Origin: Pseudomonas antarctica
Lineage (GTDB): Bacteria; Pseudomonadota; Gammaproteobacteria; Pseudomonadales; Pseudomonadaceae
Reading direction: 5' to 3'
Assembly: GCF_001647715.1 (NCBI RefSeq)
Contig: NZ_CP015600.1
Span: 4,278,001 to 4,342,000 of the forward strand
Length of the DNA: 64,000 nt
Below are positions 28,196 through 36,797 of the stretch, piece by piece. Position 1 is the stretch's first letter, and each line of letters opens with the position of its first letter. Under the pieces are notes generated by a model. It was not told where the DNA came from. It searched no databases and saw nothing but the letters and a program-made list of their open reading frames with translations. Made by a program: the position numbers and the translations under genes.

Positions 28196-29206
28196 ATGCT
28201 GCCACGCGTCACCGCCCTGCTCACCGGCTTGGGCTTCTGCGCCCTGGCCCACGCGGCCCCCACTCATTACCCGCTGACGGTGCAGAACTGCGGTAGCACG
28301 CTGACCTTCGCGCAGGCACCCGCGCGCAGCGTGACCATCGGCCAGGCAGCCACTGAAATGCTCTATGCACTGGGCGTGGCCGACACGGTGGTCGGCACCT
28401 CGCTGTGGTTCAACCGCGTATTGCCCACGTTCAAGGCGCAGAACGACACCATCGAGCGCCTGGCCGATAACGAGCCAAGCTTCGAAGCCGTGATCGCCAA
28501 GCGCCCGCAACTGGTGGCCGCCGAGCTGGAATGGGTGGTCGGCCCGCAGGGCGTGGTTGGCACCCGCGAGCAATTCCACGAGCTGAAGATTCCCACCTAC
28601 CTGCTGCCCTCCGACTGCGAAGGCAAGGACAACCTGGTGGGTGCCGACGGCACGCGGCTGGAGCCGTTCCGCATCGACACAATTTACAAAAGCATCCGCC
28701 AACTGGCCGAGATCTTCGATGTACAGGATCGCGGCCAGCAACTGAACGACGAGCTCAAGGCGCGCCTGGCCAACTCCGTCGCCACCGCGCAGAGCAAAGG
28801 CCTCAAGCAGGCCAGTGCGCTGGTCTGGTTCTCCAGCGCCGAGATGGCCAGCGACCCGTACGTCGCCGGCCACAAAGGTGTCCCCGAGTTCATGCTGGAA
28901 ACCCTGGGCCTGCACAACGTCGTGCAGTCCGATGAAGAGTGGCCCGCCGTCGGCTGGGAAACCCTCGCCAAGGCCAACCCGACCTTCCTCGTGATCGCCC
29001 GCATGGACCGCCGCCGCTACCCAGCCGACGACCATGAAAAGAAACTCGCCTTCCTGCGCAGCGACCCGGTAACCCGCAACATGGACGCGGTGAAACACAA
29101 CCGCATCATCGTCCTCGACGCCCTGGCCTTGCAGGCCAGCATCCGCACGTTCGATGGCCTGGAACAACTGGCCCACGCCATCGACGGCTACGACCTGCCC
29201 AAATGA
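28196..29206 (+). CDS. ABC importer periplasmic binding protein under B12 control (BtuF-like)
   Basis: The 336-residue protein has a signal peptide (cleavage after LAHA, about residue 19) and the two-lobed metal-chelate/cobalamin binding-protein fold (Peripla_BP_2) seen in SVTIGQAATEMLYALGVADT and PQLVAAELEW. Start ATG at 28196 has GGAG upstream. The riboswitch before it and the FecCD permease and ATPase after it (4-base overlap) make a cobalamin or cobinamide importer likely. Such proteins also carry siderophores, so the ligand rests on the riboswitch. Confidence 0.88.
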   Translation: MLPRVTALLTGLGFCALAHAAPTHYPLTVQNCGSTLTFAQAPARSVTIGQAATEMLYALGVADTVVGTSLWFNRVLPTFKAQNDTIERLADNEPSFEAVIAKRPQLVAAELEWVVGPQGVVGTREQFHELKIPTYLLPSDCEGKDNLVGADGTRLEPFRIDTIYKSIRQLAEIFDVQDRGQQLNDELKARLANSVATAQSKGLKQASALVWFSSAEMASDPYVAGHKGVPEFMLETLGLHNVVQSDEEWPAVGWETLAKANPTFLVIARMDRRRYPADDHEKKLAFLRSDPVTRNMDAVKHNRIIVLDALALQASIRTFDGLEQLAHAIDGYDLPK

Positions 29207-30207
29207 TACGCACCCTGCTCGCCCTAGCCCTGTTACTGCTCGCCGTGCTCGCCGGTGTGGCCATCGGCGAAACCGCCATCTCGCCGCAGGTCGTGCTCCA
29301 GGTGCTCGCCAATAAACTGTGGGCGGAGGGTTACGTGCTGGACCCGATCGACGAAGGGGTGGTGTGGAACTACCGTCTGACCCGCGCCCTGGTCGCCGCG
29401 GCGTGCGGGGCCGGGCTGGCTACGTGCGGGGTGATTTTGCAGTCGTTGCTGCGTAACCCGTTGGCTGACCCGTACCTGCTGGGCATCAGCGCCGGCGCGT
29501 CCACCGGCGCGGTATTGGTAGCCCTGATCGGCGTGGGCGGCGGGCTGATTTCGCTGTCGGCGGGTGCATTTGTCGGGGCCATGGCGGCCTTTGCACTGGT
29601 GATCCTGCTGGCGCGGGCCAGCGGCTCGTCCAGCGGCACAGGGCAGATCATCCTCGCAGGCATCGCCGGCTCGCAGCTGTTCAATGCCCTCACCGCGTTC
29701 CTGATTACCAAATCCGCCAGTTCCGAGCAGGCGCGCGGCATTCTGTTCTGGCTGCTGGGCAACCTCAGCGGCGTGCGCTGGCCATCGGTGTGGCTGGTGG
29801 TGCCGGTGGCGGTCGCAGGCCTGGCGGTGTGCCTGTGGCACCGTCGCGCGCTGGATGCGTTTACCTTTGGCACGGACTCCGCAGCGTCCCTGGGCATCCC
29901 GGTGCGGCGCGTGCAGTTTGTGCTGGTGGGCTGTGCCGCGCTGGTCACGGCGGTGATGGTGTCGATTGTCGGCTCTATCGGCTTTGTCGGGCTGGTGATT
30001 CCCCACGCCGTGCGCCTGCTGGTCGGCACCGGGCATTCGCGGTTGCTGCCGGCCAGTGCCTTGGGCGGCGCGCTGTTTTTGATTGCGGCGGATGTGCTGT
30101 CGCGCACGCTGATCAAGGGGCAGGTGATTCCGGTCGGCGTGGTGACGGCTTTGGTCGGCGCCCCGGTGTTTGCGCTGATTTTGATCGGCCGGAGGAATGC
30201 GCGATGA
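29203..30207 (+). CDS. ABC importer permease, FecCD/BtuC family
   Basis: The 334-residue protein is very hydrophobic, with about ten membrane helices. Family marks are TRALVAAACGAGLATCGVIL, QSLLRNPLADPYLLGISAGA and the late segment GFVGLVIPHAVRLLVGTGH that touches the ATPase. It overlaps the binding-protein gene and the ATPase gene by 4 bases each, so the three are tightly coupled. Confidence 0.93.
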   Translation: MIRTLLALALLLLAVLAGVAIGETAISPQVVLQVLANKLWAEGYVLDPIDEGVVWNYRLTRALVAAACGAGLATCGVILQSLLRNPLADPYLLGISAGASTGAVLVALIGVGGGLISLSAGAFVGAMAAFALVILLARASGSSSGTGQIILAGIAGSQLFNALTAFLITKSASSEQARGILFWLLGNLSGVRWPSVWLVVPVAVAGLAVCLWHRRALDAFTFGTDSAASLGIPVRRVQFVLVGCAALVTAVMVSIVGSIGFVGLVIPHAVRLLVGTGHSRLLPASALGGALFLIAADVLSRTLIKGQVIPVGVVTALVGAPVFALILIGRRNAR

Positions 30208-30968
30208 GCGTGCTCAGTTGCACCGGCCTGGGCTTCAAGGTGCGCGAGGCCGAGTTGCTGCGTGATATTCACCTCGAGGTTCGGTTAGGCGAAACCTTAG
30301 GCATCGTCGGCCCGAACGGCTCCGGCAAATCCACCCTGCTCAAACTGCTCGCCGGTTTGCGTGTGCCCGCCAGCGGCGAAGTGCGCTTGAGCGGCCAACG
30401 CTTGAGCGGCCTGTCCCGCCGCGCCATCGCACAGCAGTTGGCCGTGGTGGAGCAACAAGCCGACACCGACGACGCGATCCGCGTGTTCGATGCCGTGGCG
30501 CTGGGCCGCACACCGTGGCTGTCGGCATTGAGCCCGTGGTCCGCTGAAGACCACGCCATCGTCAACCAGGCTTTGCATGACGTCGACGCCACCCACCTGA
30601 GCACGCGCGCCTGGCGCAGCCTCTCCGGTGGTGAACGCCAACGCGTGCACATCGCCCGCGCCCTGGCGCAACGGCCGCAGATTCTGTTGCTGGATGAGCC
30701 GACCAATCACCTGGATATCCAGCATCAGTTGGCGATTTTAAAGGGCGTGCAGGCGCTGCCGGTGACCACGTTGATTGCGCTGCACGATCTGAATCAGGCG
30801 CTGACGTGTGATCGTTTGGCGGTGCTGGATCGCGGGCGGTTGGTCGCGCTGGGCAAGCCGCTGGAGGTGCTCACGCCGCAGCGCTTGCAGGACACGTTTG
30901 GCGTGCAGGCGCATTACCTGACGGACCCGTTTGATGGCGCGCAGATTCTGCGGCTGCGCTCAAACTGA
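30204..30968 (+). CDS. ABC importer ATPase (BtuD/FepC-like)
   Basis: The 254-residue subunit has Walker A GPNGSGKST, Q-loop AVVEQQADTDD, signature LSGGERQRV, Walker B ILLLDEPTNHLD and H-loop ALHDLNQ. It completes the vitamin B12-type importer. The ATG at 30204 overlaps the permease stop (ATGA). Confidence 0.93.
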   Translation: MSVLSCTGLGFKVREAELLRDIHLEVRLGETLGIVGPNGSGKSTLLKLLAGLRVPASGEVRLSGQRLSGLSRRAIAQQLAVVEQQADTDDAIRVFDAVALGRTPWLSALSPWSAEDHAIVNQALHDVDATHLSTRAWRSLSGGERQRVHIARALAQRPQILLLDEPTNHLDIQHQLAILKGVQALPVTTLIALHDLNQALTCDRLAVLDRGRLVALGKPLEVLTPQRLQDTFGVQAHYLTDPFDGAQILRLRSN

Positions 30969-30987
30969 CAGGCGAGTCACCGCTAAA

Positions 30988-31020
30988 AAGGGGGAAGCTG
31001 GCTTGCCTGCTCCCACATCA
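30988..31020. repeat. Single degenerate REP unit
   Basis: GGGGGAAGCTGGCTTGCCTG then CTCCCACATC is one REP-like palindrome, without the second unit, between the convergent ATPase and acetyltransferase genes. Confidence 0.6.
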
Positions 31021-31031
31021 GGTCGGCGGCG

Positions 31032-31529
31032 TTAGAGGTGTCGCTGCATATGCGTCGTCCGCCACACCGGGTCCGCCTCGACATCCACCACCTCAAACCC
31101 CTGGCGCACCCAAAAATCAATCGCCCCCGGCAGAAACGGATGGGTATGCAGGTAAACCACCTCCACACCTTCCGCCCGAGCCTTCGCCTCCAGTACGCGG
31201 TACAACTCGCCTGCCAGACCAGAACGGCGAAAGGATGGCAGTACGAACAGGCGCACCACTTCCACCGTTTTAAGGCCTTGGTAATTCAGCTGGGGGAAAC
31301 GGCCGTCGTAGGGCAAGTAGCCGATGGCGGCGACGATTTGGCCTTCAGCGCGGGCGATCAGGAACTGGCCGTCGCCATGAAGGTAGACCGCTTCAAATCG
31401 CGCCAGATCGTCCGGCATGCCGGTTGCGCTGAGCGTGGGGAAAAGCTCGGCGCGGGCCTCCAGGACGAAGGCCAGTACTGCTGGAACATCGGCGCCGGTG
31501 ACGAACTGAAGGATGGGACTCTCGTTCAT
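31032..31529 (-). CDS. GNAT-family N-acetyltransferase
   Basis: The 165-residue protein has the GNAT fold: beta4 region VEVVRLFVLPSFRRSGLAGE followed by LYRVLEAKARAEGVEVVYL, where RRSGLAG is the acetyl-CoA pyrophosphate loop. The substrate is unknown. It overlaps the upstream 74-residue gene by 4 bases (ATGA), so the two form an operon. Confidence 0.9.
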   Translation of the reverse strand: MNESPILQFVTGADVPAVLAFVLEARAELFPTLSATGMPDDLARFEAVYLHGDGQFLIARAEGQIVAAIGYLPYDGRFPQLNYQGLKTVEVVRLFVLPSFRRSGLAGELYRVLEAKARAEGVEVVYLHTHPFLPGAIDFWVRQGFEVVDVEADPVWRTTHMQRHL

Positions 31530-31750
31530 ATGACCTTGATCTGGCGGATGCCTACCACCTCTGCCTGTTCCAGAATCTCCTCGGGGGCTGCGTCCGCTGT
31601 GGGCATGATCAACCCGTTTTCTGCATCGCCAAAATGCAACGCCAGCAAGTGCATTGCCGCTTCATGCCGGGGCAACTCGAGCTGTTTCAATTCAAACACG
31701 TGGGTGCGGGGCTCGTCGTTGAACAGGTAGTTCAGGGTGTATTCGCGCAT
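31526..31750 (-). CDS. Unknown 74-residue protein coupled to the acetyltransferase
   Basis: The sequence MREYTLNYLFNDEPRTHVFE then LKQLELPRHEAAMHLLALHF is rich in charged residues with predicted beta-beta-alpha start. I do not recognise the family. It shares an ATGA overlap with the GNAT gene, so both are translated together. AGGACCCCACC precedes the ATG at 31750. Confidence 0.75.
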   Translation of the reverse strand: MREYTLNYLFNDEPRTHVFELKQLELPRHEAAMHLLALHFGDAENGLIMPTADAAPEEILEQAEVVGIRQIKVI

Positions 31751-31807
31751 GGTGGGGTCCTGTGATGGGAGAGGAGTGACTGTTTATCCTGACCAATCGA
31801 TCAGGTT

Positions 31808-32746
31808 TTAAGTTCCTGCTGCTGCCAATCGCTGGGTTATCCAGGCCTTGGTGTGCATCAGCACATGGCCCGCCATCGCCACCGGAAAATGAATAAACCC
31901 ATGGGCAGATTCCGCTAACAGGTGCGCTTCAACCTGCGTCTGCGCGCCCCACCGCTCGGCGATCAACAGCGTGTCATCCTTGAGCGGGTCCAATTCCCCG
32001 ACAAACATCAACGCCGGCGGCAACCCGCTAAAATCGCCATACAACGGTGACAACGGTGGCTGTCGGCGCTCTTCATCACTCAGCCCCGGCGTGAGCATGC
32101 GCAACGCCTCGACCATACCCGGACCGTCCAGCAACAACGTGTCCGGCCCGGCTGCGCGCACGCTGGGCGTGCCAGTCAAGTCATAAACCCCGTAATACAA
32201 CACCGCCCCGCTCACGCGCTTGAGCAGATCCGGCCATTGCTTGAGCGCCAGCAACGTCGCCACTGCCAGGTGCCCACCGGCGGATTCACCCACCACAAAC
32301 ACCGGCAAGTCGGCAAACTCCGGGCAGTCGCCCAACAGCCAGCGCGCGGCCGCCAGGCAGTCCTCCATCAGCCCTTCAACCGGCGTGTCGACCGCCAGCC
32401 GATAGTCCACCGACACCACCGCCACATCACAGGCCCGCACCATGCCCAGGTTCAGGTCGTCATCCATCTGTGCATTGCCGATCACCCAGCCGCCGCCGTG
32501 GATATCCAGCAGCACGCCCTTGGCCTTGCCCTCGGGCCGCAGGATGCGCACGGGTACGCCAGCCACGCGCCGAGTTTCAGCCGCAGGTGCCTTTTTGACC
32601 CGTTGACTGGCCACCAGCAGCGCCTGGATCAGGCGCGGGGTAATGCGGTTGCGGATTTTGAAGCGCGGCAGCCAGGCGAGCTTTTTATTGAAACGGCGCA
32701 TCTCGGCCAGCTCTGGCGCGCTGGCAGGCCACAGTGAATGAGCCAT
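31808..32746 (-). CDS. Alpha/beta hydrolase fold-3 esterase (hormone-sensitive lipase family)
   Basis: The 312-residue protein has the HSL-family HGGG oxyanion motif (LLDIHGGGWVIGN), nucleophile elbow GESAGGHLA, catalytic Asp in VGELDPLKDD and His in SAHGFIHFP. It should cleave short-chain esters; the substrate is unknown. The start codon overlaps the TspO stop (TGATG), giving a two-gene operon. Confidence 0.92.
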   Translation of the reverse strand: MAHSLWPASAPELAEMRRFNKKLAWLPRFKIRNRITPRLIQALLVASQRVKKAPAAETRRVAGVPVRILRPEGKAKGVLLDIHGGGWVIGNAQMDDDLNLGMVRACDVAVVSVDYRLAVDTPVEGLMEDCLAAARWLLGDCPEFADLPVFVVGESAGGHLAVATLLALKQWPDLLKRVSGAVLYYGVYDLTGTPSVRAAGPDTLLLDGPGMVEALRMLTPGLSDEERRQPPLSPLYGDFSGLPPALMFVGELDPLKDDTLLIAERWGAQTQVEAHLLAESAHGFIHFPVAMAGHVLMHTKAWITQRLAAAGT

Positions 32747-33186
32747 CAGCGGTTATTACGCAAAATCGAGAAATTCAATGCCGCCGCCACACTCAACCAC
32801 GCCAGGTAGGGAAACAGGATCAACCCGGTGATCAAGTCCAGACGCAACGCCATCACCACCAGCGCCGCCACCACCAGCCACAACAGCACGATCACCACCA
32901 TCCCGGCGAAAAGCTGATGCGCACCAAAAAACACTGGCGTCCACAGCGTGTTCAAGGCGATCTGCGCCGCCCACAGGCCCAAGGCCAATTGGCTGCCGGG
33001 GATCAGGGTGAGGCGATAGCCCGCCCAGGCGAGCAGCAAATAGATGACCGTCCAGGCCACTGGAAACAGCCAGTTGGGCGGTGTGAAGCCGGGCTTGACG
33101 AGGGACTCGTACCACTGACCGGGTTTAAAAATAATGCCTGTGCTGGCGGCGGCGCCGCAGGCAATCAGGAAAATAAGGAAGATCAT
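32746..33186 (-). CDS. tspO: TspO/MBR family protein
   Basis: The 146-residue protein has five predicted membrane helices and the TspO marks: WYESLVKPGFTPPNWLFPVA, WTVIYLLLAWAGYRL, and AQIALNTLWTPVFFG. Family members bind porphyrins or cholesterol and affect tetrapyrrole and stress signalling. ATG at 33186 lies after AAGGACAGACC. Tight coupling to the esterase is of unknown meaning. Confidence 0.93.
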   Translation of the reverse strand: MIFLIFLIACGAAASTGIIFKPGQWYESLVKPGFTPPNWLFPVAWTVIYLLLAWAGYRLTLIPGSQLALGLWAAQIALNTLWTPVFFGAHQLFAGMVVIVLLWLVVAALVVMALRLDLITGLILFPYLAWLSVAAALNFSILRNNR

Positions 33187-33359
33187 GGTCTGTCCTTAGC
33201 TGAAATCAGCTGTGAGGGGTGAGAGGGCCTTTTTCCATGCCCCTTAAATGACTCAAACGCGCGCGTATAAATTCAATCCAGCGGAGCAATTTTCGCGAAC
33301 AACCGCCTCTTCTTCGCGTCATCGAAATCCGCTAGGGTGCCTCTACACTTTAGCCCGTT
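33187..33359. promoter_or_regulatory. Divergent spacer tspO / chrA
   Basis: The 173-bp spacer holds both promoters. TACACT at about 33343–33348 is a likely -10 for chrA. No other structured site seen. Confidence 0.35.
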
Positions 33360-34595
33360 TTGCCTTCATCGAGACCCTGCGCCTTGGCCACTTCCTCCGC
33401 TGATCACCGCGCCAGCCCCTGGTCGGTATTCCTGATCTTCCTGCGCCTGGGGCTCACCTCCTTCGGCGGCCCGGTGGCGCACCTGGGTTACTTTCGCGAC
33501 GAGTTCGTCACCCGGCGGCGCTGGCTGAGTGAGCGCAGCTACGCCGACCTGGTGGCGCTGTGCCAATTCCTGCCCGGCCCGGCCAGCAGCCAGGTGGGCA
33601 TTGCCCTCGGGCTATCGCGCGCGGGCTACGGCGGCGCGCTGGCGGCCTGGCTCGGGTTTACTTTGCCGTCGGCCCTGCTGCTGACTCTGTTCGCGCTGGG
33701 CCTTGCACAACACAGCAGCGCCATCCCGCCCGGCGTGCTGCACGGCCTTAAAGTGGTGGCCGTCGCCGTGGTCGCCCAGGCCGTGTGGGGCATGGCGCGC
33801 AACCTGTGCACCGATGCTCCGCGCATCACCTTGATGCTGATCGCCGCCTGTGTGGCCCTGCTGCAAACTTCGGCCTGGGGCCAGGTCGGCGTGATCGGCG
33901 CCGCAGCGGTGGCGGGCCTGTTGTGGCTCAATACTCCGCCGTCCGCGCCCCATGACGCCCTGCCCATCACGCTAAGCCGCCGCGCGGGGGCGATGTGGTT
34001 GGCGTTGTTCCTGCTGTTGTTGGCGGGCTTGCCGCTACTGGCCGAGCTGGCGCCCAGCCAAGGCCTGGCGCTGATCGACGCGTTCTACCGCACCGGTTCG
34101 TTGGTGTTTGGCGGCGGCCACGTGGTGCTGCCCCTGTTGCAAGCCGAGGTCGTGCCGACTCACTGGATGAGCAACGATGTATTCCTCGCCGGCTACGGCG
34201 CCGCCCAAGCCATGCCCGGCCCGTTGTTCACCTTCGCGGCGTTCCTCGGCGCGTCCATGCAGCAGGCGCCGACGGGCTGGCTCGGCGGCCTGCTCTGCCT
34301 GCTGGCGATCTTCGCGCCATCGTTTTTCCTGGTGATGGGCGCACTGCCCTTCTGGGAAACCCTGCGCCGCAGCCCCCGCACCCAGGCCGCGTTGGCAGGC
34401 GTGAACGCGGCGGTGGTCGGCCTGTTGCTGGCCGCGTTGTACCAACCGGTGTGGACCAGCGCGATCTTCAACGCGCGGGGTTTCGGCCTGGCCCTGGTCG
34501 CACTGGTGGCGTTGATGGTGTGGAAGTTGCCGCCGTGGCTGGTGGTGATCGGCAGTGGCGGGCTGGGGTGGCTATTGAGCGTTACGCTGGGATAG
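33360..34595 (+). CDS. chrA: Chromate transporter ChrA (long, two-domain)
   Basis: The 411-residue protein contains two CHR halves. Each begins with a family signature: FLRLGLTSFGGPVAHLGYF and CQFLPGPASSQVGIALG in the first, FYRTGSLVFGGGHVVLPLLQ and GYGAAQAMPGPLFTFAAFLG in the second. ChrA exports chromate driven by the proton gradient. The start is uncertain: TTG at 33360 is given, TTG at 33384 is possible and has GAGA upstream. The 3' end overlaps the convergent nucleotidyltransferase gene by 14 bases. Confidence 0.92.
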   Translation: MPSSRPCALATSSADHRASPWSVFLIFLRLGLTSFGGPVAHLGYFRDEFVTRRRWLSERSYADLVALCQFLPGPASSQVGIALGLSRAGYGGALAAWLGFTLPSALLLTLFALGLAQHSSAIPPGVLHGLKVVAVAVVAQAVWGMARNLCTDAPRITLMLIAACVALLQTSAWGQVGVIGAAAVAGLLWLNTPPSAPHDALPITLSRRAGAMWLALFLLLLAGLPLLAELAPSQGLALIDAFYRTGSLVFGGGHVVLPLLQAEVVPTHWMSNDVFLAGYGAAQAMPGPLFTFAAFLGASMQQAPTGWLGGLLCLLAIFAPSFFLVMGALPFWETLRRSPRTQAALAGVNAAVVGLLLAALYQPVWTSAIFNARGFGLALVALVALMVWKLPPWLVVIGSGGLGWLLSVTLG

Positions 34596-35157
34596 GGCCA
34601 GGCGCGACGATTTTGAGCCACGGCCAGCGCGCCTGATAACTGAGCGCCTTTTGCGCAAACAACTCGGGCTCGCGGTGCTGCGGATTAATCCGCAGTACGC
34701 CCTGCTCCACATCCGCCAGCCCATACGGCGCGTACACCTCGCCCGTTGCAATCTCCAGCCCGATGCACGTGCCCGCCACCAAGTAGCGATCCACGCCTTG
34801 TCTGGCCGTGTGCAATTGCGGATACGGCCGGCCAAAGCGCTCGCCATACCAGAGGTGAACCCGCGCCTGGTTCTTGACCTCGACGTTGACACCCAAGTCC
34901 TGAAACAGCCGCTCGGCCGCGCGTATGACCCTGTCCTCTGCTTCGTAGGACAGGTCCGTATCGAAGTAAAAAACGTCGTAGTCCTTCACGTCTTGAGCGA
35001 CCGGACGGTTGGATTGATGGTTCCACACCGCCTGGAACAGGCAGCCCGCGGTCAGCATGCACTGATCCACACCGAGGTCAGGCAGGCGCGCGGTAATTTC
35101 GGCGTTGATCGGGTTGGCCATGGCGATTTCGAGCAGGGTTTTGACGGTCAATGTCAT
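34582..35157 (-). CDS. Nucleotidyltransferase-like protein (NTP_transf_6 type)
   Basis: The 191-residue protein matches the family of uncharacterised nucleotidyltransferase-like proteins: GCLFQAVWNHQSNRPVAQDV, KDYDVFYFDTDLSYEAED, VHLWYGERFGRPYPQL and a C-terminal QKALSYQARWPWLKIV. The D-x-D-like acidic pair DYDVFYFDTD would bind metal. Biological role is unknown. ATG at 35157; a downstream ATG 12 codons later is also possible. Confidence 0.85.
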   Translation of the reverse strand: MTLTVKTLLEIAMANPINAEITARLPDLGVDQCMLTAGCLFQAVWNHQSNRPVAQDVKDYDVFYFDTDLSYEAEDRVIRAAERLFQDLGVNVEVKNQARVHLWYGERFGRPYPQLHTARQGVDRYLVAGTCIGLEIATGEVYAPYGLADVEQGVLRINPQHREPELFAQKALSYQARWPWLKIVAPGPIPA

Positions 35158-35199
35158 GTTGAATCCTTAAGAAGCGGGCCGGTTGCAGAGGCCGACTTT

Positions 35200-35572
35200 A
35201 CAACAGCGCGGCGTCTGATTGATGAATCGCAGCGTAGGCAAACGCTCTGGTGTGCGCAACGAAACGTCGCCGCCTTGCTCCATTGCCTACGCTTACGTCA
35301 GAATCCGCCGGCTTGTGCGCTGGGGTGGCCGTCTCTAAGGTTGCTCGGTCGCTGAATTGTTCAGTGATCGGGTTTAGTAGCCCAAGGTTTAACCTAACAA
35401 GTGCATAAGCTTCATCTATCAGACGTTCCTGTCTGTGCTTGATGGTGGCTGTGCGTAGGGCACCCTTGGGTGCGCCGGTTTTGTTAGGTTCCACCGGTCT
35501 ACTAACCTGCGTACAGCTACCGCCTTTTCGTTTAGTAGCGATGAGGTTGTGGCCCAAGCAAGGAACTTAACA
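35200..35572 (+). other. Long leader with nested inverted repeats before the DUF3077/DUF6124-like gene
   Basis: The 415-bp spacer is full of symmetry. GCGTAGGCAA (35232–35241) pairs with TTGCCTACGC (35283–35292); AACCTAACAA (35391–35400) pairs with TTGTTAGGTT (35481–35490); inside lie AGAC..GTCT around 35420 and the perfect palindrome GCACCCTTGGGTGC (35460–35473). GTTTAGTAG occurs twice (35372 and 35530). On the minus strand a stretch reads GGDVSLRTPERLPTLRFINQ, a phrase I remember from many short Pseudomonas 'hypothetical proteins', which suggests a conserved repeated nucleotide sequence. Either a structured 5' leader or a repeat family. Confidence 0.6.
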
Positions 35573-35812
35573 ATGGTTAACGTCAAACCGGATTCAACTG
35601 CTCTCTTCACCGTCGTTCCCGACGCCAGCACCGAAACCCTCATCACCAACAGCTACGAAACCTTCGCCTGCGTCAGCACGCTATTGCTCGACCTGTCCGA
35701 AGACCTGTGCGGCAAACACCGTGACATCGCGCTGGCCATCCACCAACTGAGCGAACTGGGCGTGCTGCTCACGGCCAAATTGCTCGACCGCGAAGCACCC
35801 TGCCCTGGCTGA
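35573..35812 (+). CDS. Small DUF3077/DUF6124-like protein
   Basis: The 79-residue protein (ETLITNSYETFACVSTLLLD, then LSEDLCGKHRDIALAIHQLS) fits the Pseudomonas-specific small family annotated DUF3077 or DUF6124. It is soluble and mostly helical; function is unknown. AAGGA lies eight bases before the ATG at 35573. Members are found in many copies per genome, usually behind a leader like the one here. A terminator follows. Confidence 0.8.
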   Translation: MVNVKPDSTALFTVVPDASTETLITNSYETFACVSTLLLDLSEDLCGKHRDIALAIHQLSELGVLLTAKLLDREAPCPG

Positions 35813-35864
35813 TGGTTAGCCCTTCACCTCACCCGCCGAATTGGCGAGTGATGGCCGTGTGAGC

Positions 35865-35896
35865 GGCAGCGCCGCCGATGGCGCTGCCTTCAATTA
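35865..35896 (+). terminator. Terminator-like hairpin
   Basis: GGCAGCGCC, loop GCCGAT, GGCGCTGCC is a perfect 9-bp stem followed by TTCAATT. It lies between two convergent genes and may serve the + strand gene. Confidence 0.65.
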
Positions 35897-36189
35897 GCGC
35901 CAGGGTAGTGATCTACGTACTGAATGGTGAAGTCGGGGTAGTGATCGACAATCTGGATCTTGTAGTCCGGGTAGTGATCGACGGTTTTCCATTTGCCGGC
36001 TGAGTCAGGGTAATGATCGACCTTCTGAACCTTGAGATCGGGGTAGTGATCGACAACCTGAACCTTGTAGTCAGGGTAGCTATCGACGAACTGGATATTG
36101 CCGTAAATCTTCGACACATCAACACTCGTACCCGCCGAAGCGCAGAAGGTACAGGTCAGCAACACTGACGCCAGAGCAACTTTAAACAT
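35890..36189 (-). CDS. Secreted VDHYPD-repeat protein (possible 7(1) septoil knot fold)
   Basis: The 99-residue protein has a signal peptide (MFKVALASVLLTCTFCASAG) and then six copies of an 11-residue unit of the type V-D-H-Y-P-D-x-K-[VI]-Q; the fourth is lengthened by GKWK. The short regular beta pattern resembles the family annotated as 7(1) septoil knot / DUF6150, which I offer tentatively. It would be periplasmic or exported. ATG at 36189 has GAGG upstream; a longer frame to 36222 is rejected. Role unknown. Confidence 0.8.
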   Translation of the reverse strand: MFKVALASVLLTCTFCASAGTSVDVSKIYGNIQFVDSYPDYKVQVVDHYPDLKVQKVDHYPDSAGKWKTVDHYPDYKIQIVDHYPDFTIQYVDHYPGAN

Positions 36190-36277
36190 GACAGCCTCAT
36201 CCTGAGAAATCAAAGGCGCCATTCTAACGACCCTCGCGCAAAAAATCGCACAGAGAAACGCGCTGCCTGGCGAATGA

Positions 36278-36511
36278 TCAGCCCTTCAACTCACCCGCCC
36301 GATTACTCGCCGCATCGTCATAAGCCACATACAGCGACTCGGCGATTTGGCTTTTGATGGCTTTGGCGGATTCCAGACCCAACACAAAACCTTCAGCCTT
36401 GCCGCCAGCGCGGTTGAGTTCTTCATAGGTGGAGGCACCGGTGATAGCGTCAAGCAGCTTGGCGGCGTGAGGGCCTACGCCTTTTGGAAGGGAGATTTGG
36501 TCGATGGACAT
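36278..36511 (-). CDS. Unknown 77-residue protein
   Basis: The sequence MSIDQISLPKGVGPHAAKLL then DAITGASTYEELNRAGGKAE is helical and soluble. KGVGPHAAKLLDAI resembles a helix-hairpin-helix turn, but this is weak. AAAGGTATCGCA precedes the ATG at 36511. No family recognised. Confidence 0.7.
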   Translation of the reverse strand: MSIDQISLPKGVGPHAAKLLDAITGASTYEELNRAGGKAEGFVLGLESAKAIKSQIAESLYVAYDDAASNRAGELKG

Positions 36512-36797
36512 TGCGATACCTTTAAGAAGAGTGGTCGGTAGCGCGTGGAATCACTGCCGGGGGTGGCATGGTAGACCGGTTGGCAAAGAAAGGGGGGCTT
36601 TCGGCCAAAAGCGGACACCAACAGCGTCTACGAAAGCCGGGGCGATTCACGCTCGGCTGAAAGCAGCCTGTCAATAAAGGGGAAACTCCCTAAAACCGCA
36701 TCCATCCGTCACATCCCACCTCCAGCCCCCACCCTACCTGCCGATAACCCTACTAATCGCATGCCTATCCCTGCCCACCCTTGATCGAGTCCACCAC
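36512..36797. other. Spacer with a 'CGGCCAAAAG' repeat fragment
   Basis: No gene seen. CTTTCGGCCAAAAGCGGACA at 36599–36618 and GGCTGAAAGCAGCCTGTCA at about 36655–36673 look like two broken ends of the repeat whose joined form TGACAGGCTGCAATCGGCC then AAAAGTAGACA lies at 38901–38930, on the other side of the next gene. Confidence 0.5.

Noticed and set aside
35198..35557. Minus-strand 119-codon frame (starts MGHNLIATKRKGG) opposite the DUF3077/DUF6124-like leader
   Set aside because: It has no clear ribosome site and covers the inverted repeats of the leader; likely an RNA or repeat element read as protein. It may look conserved because the DNA is.
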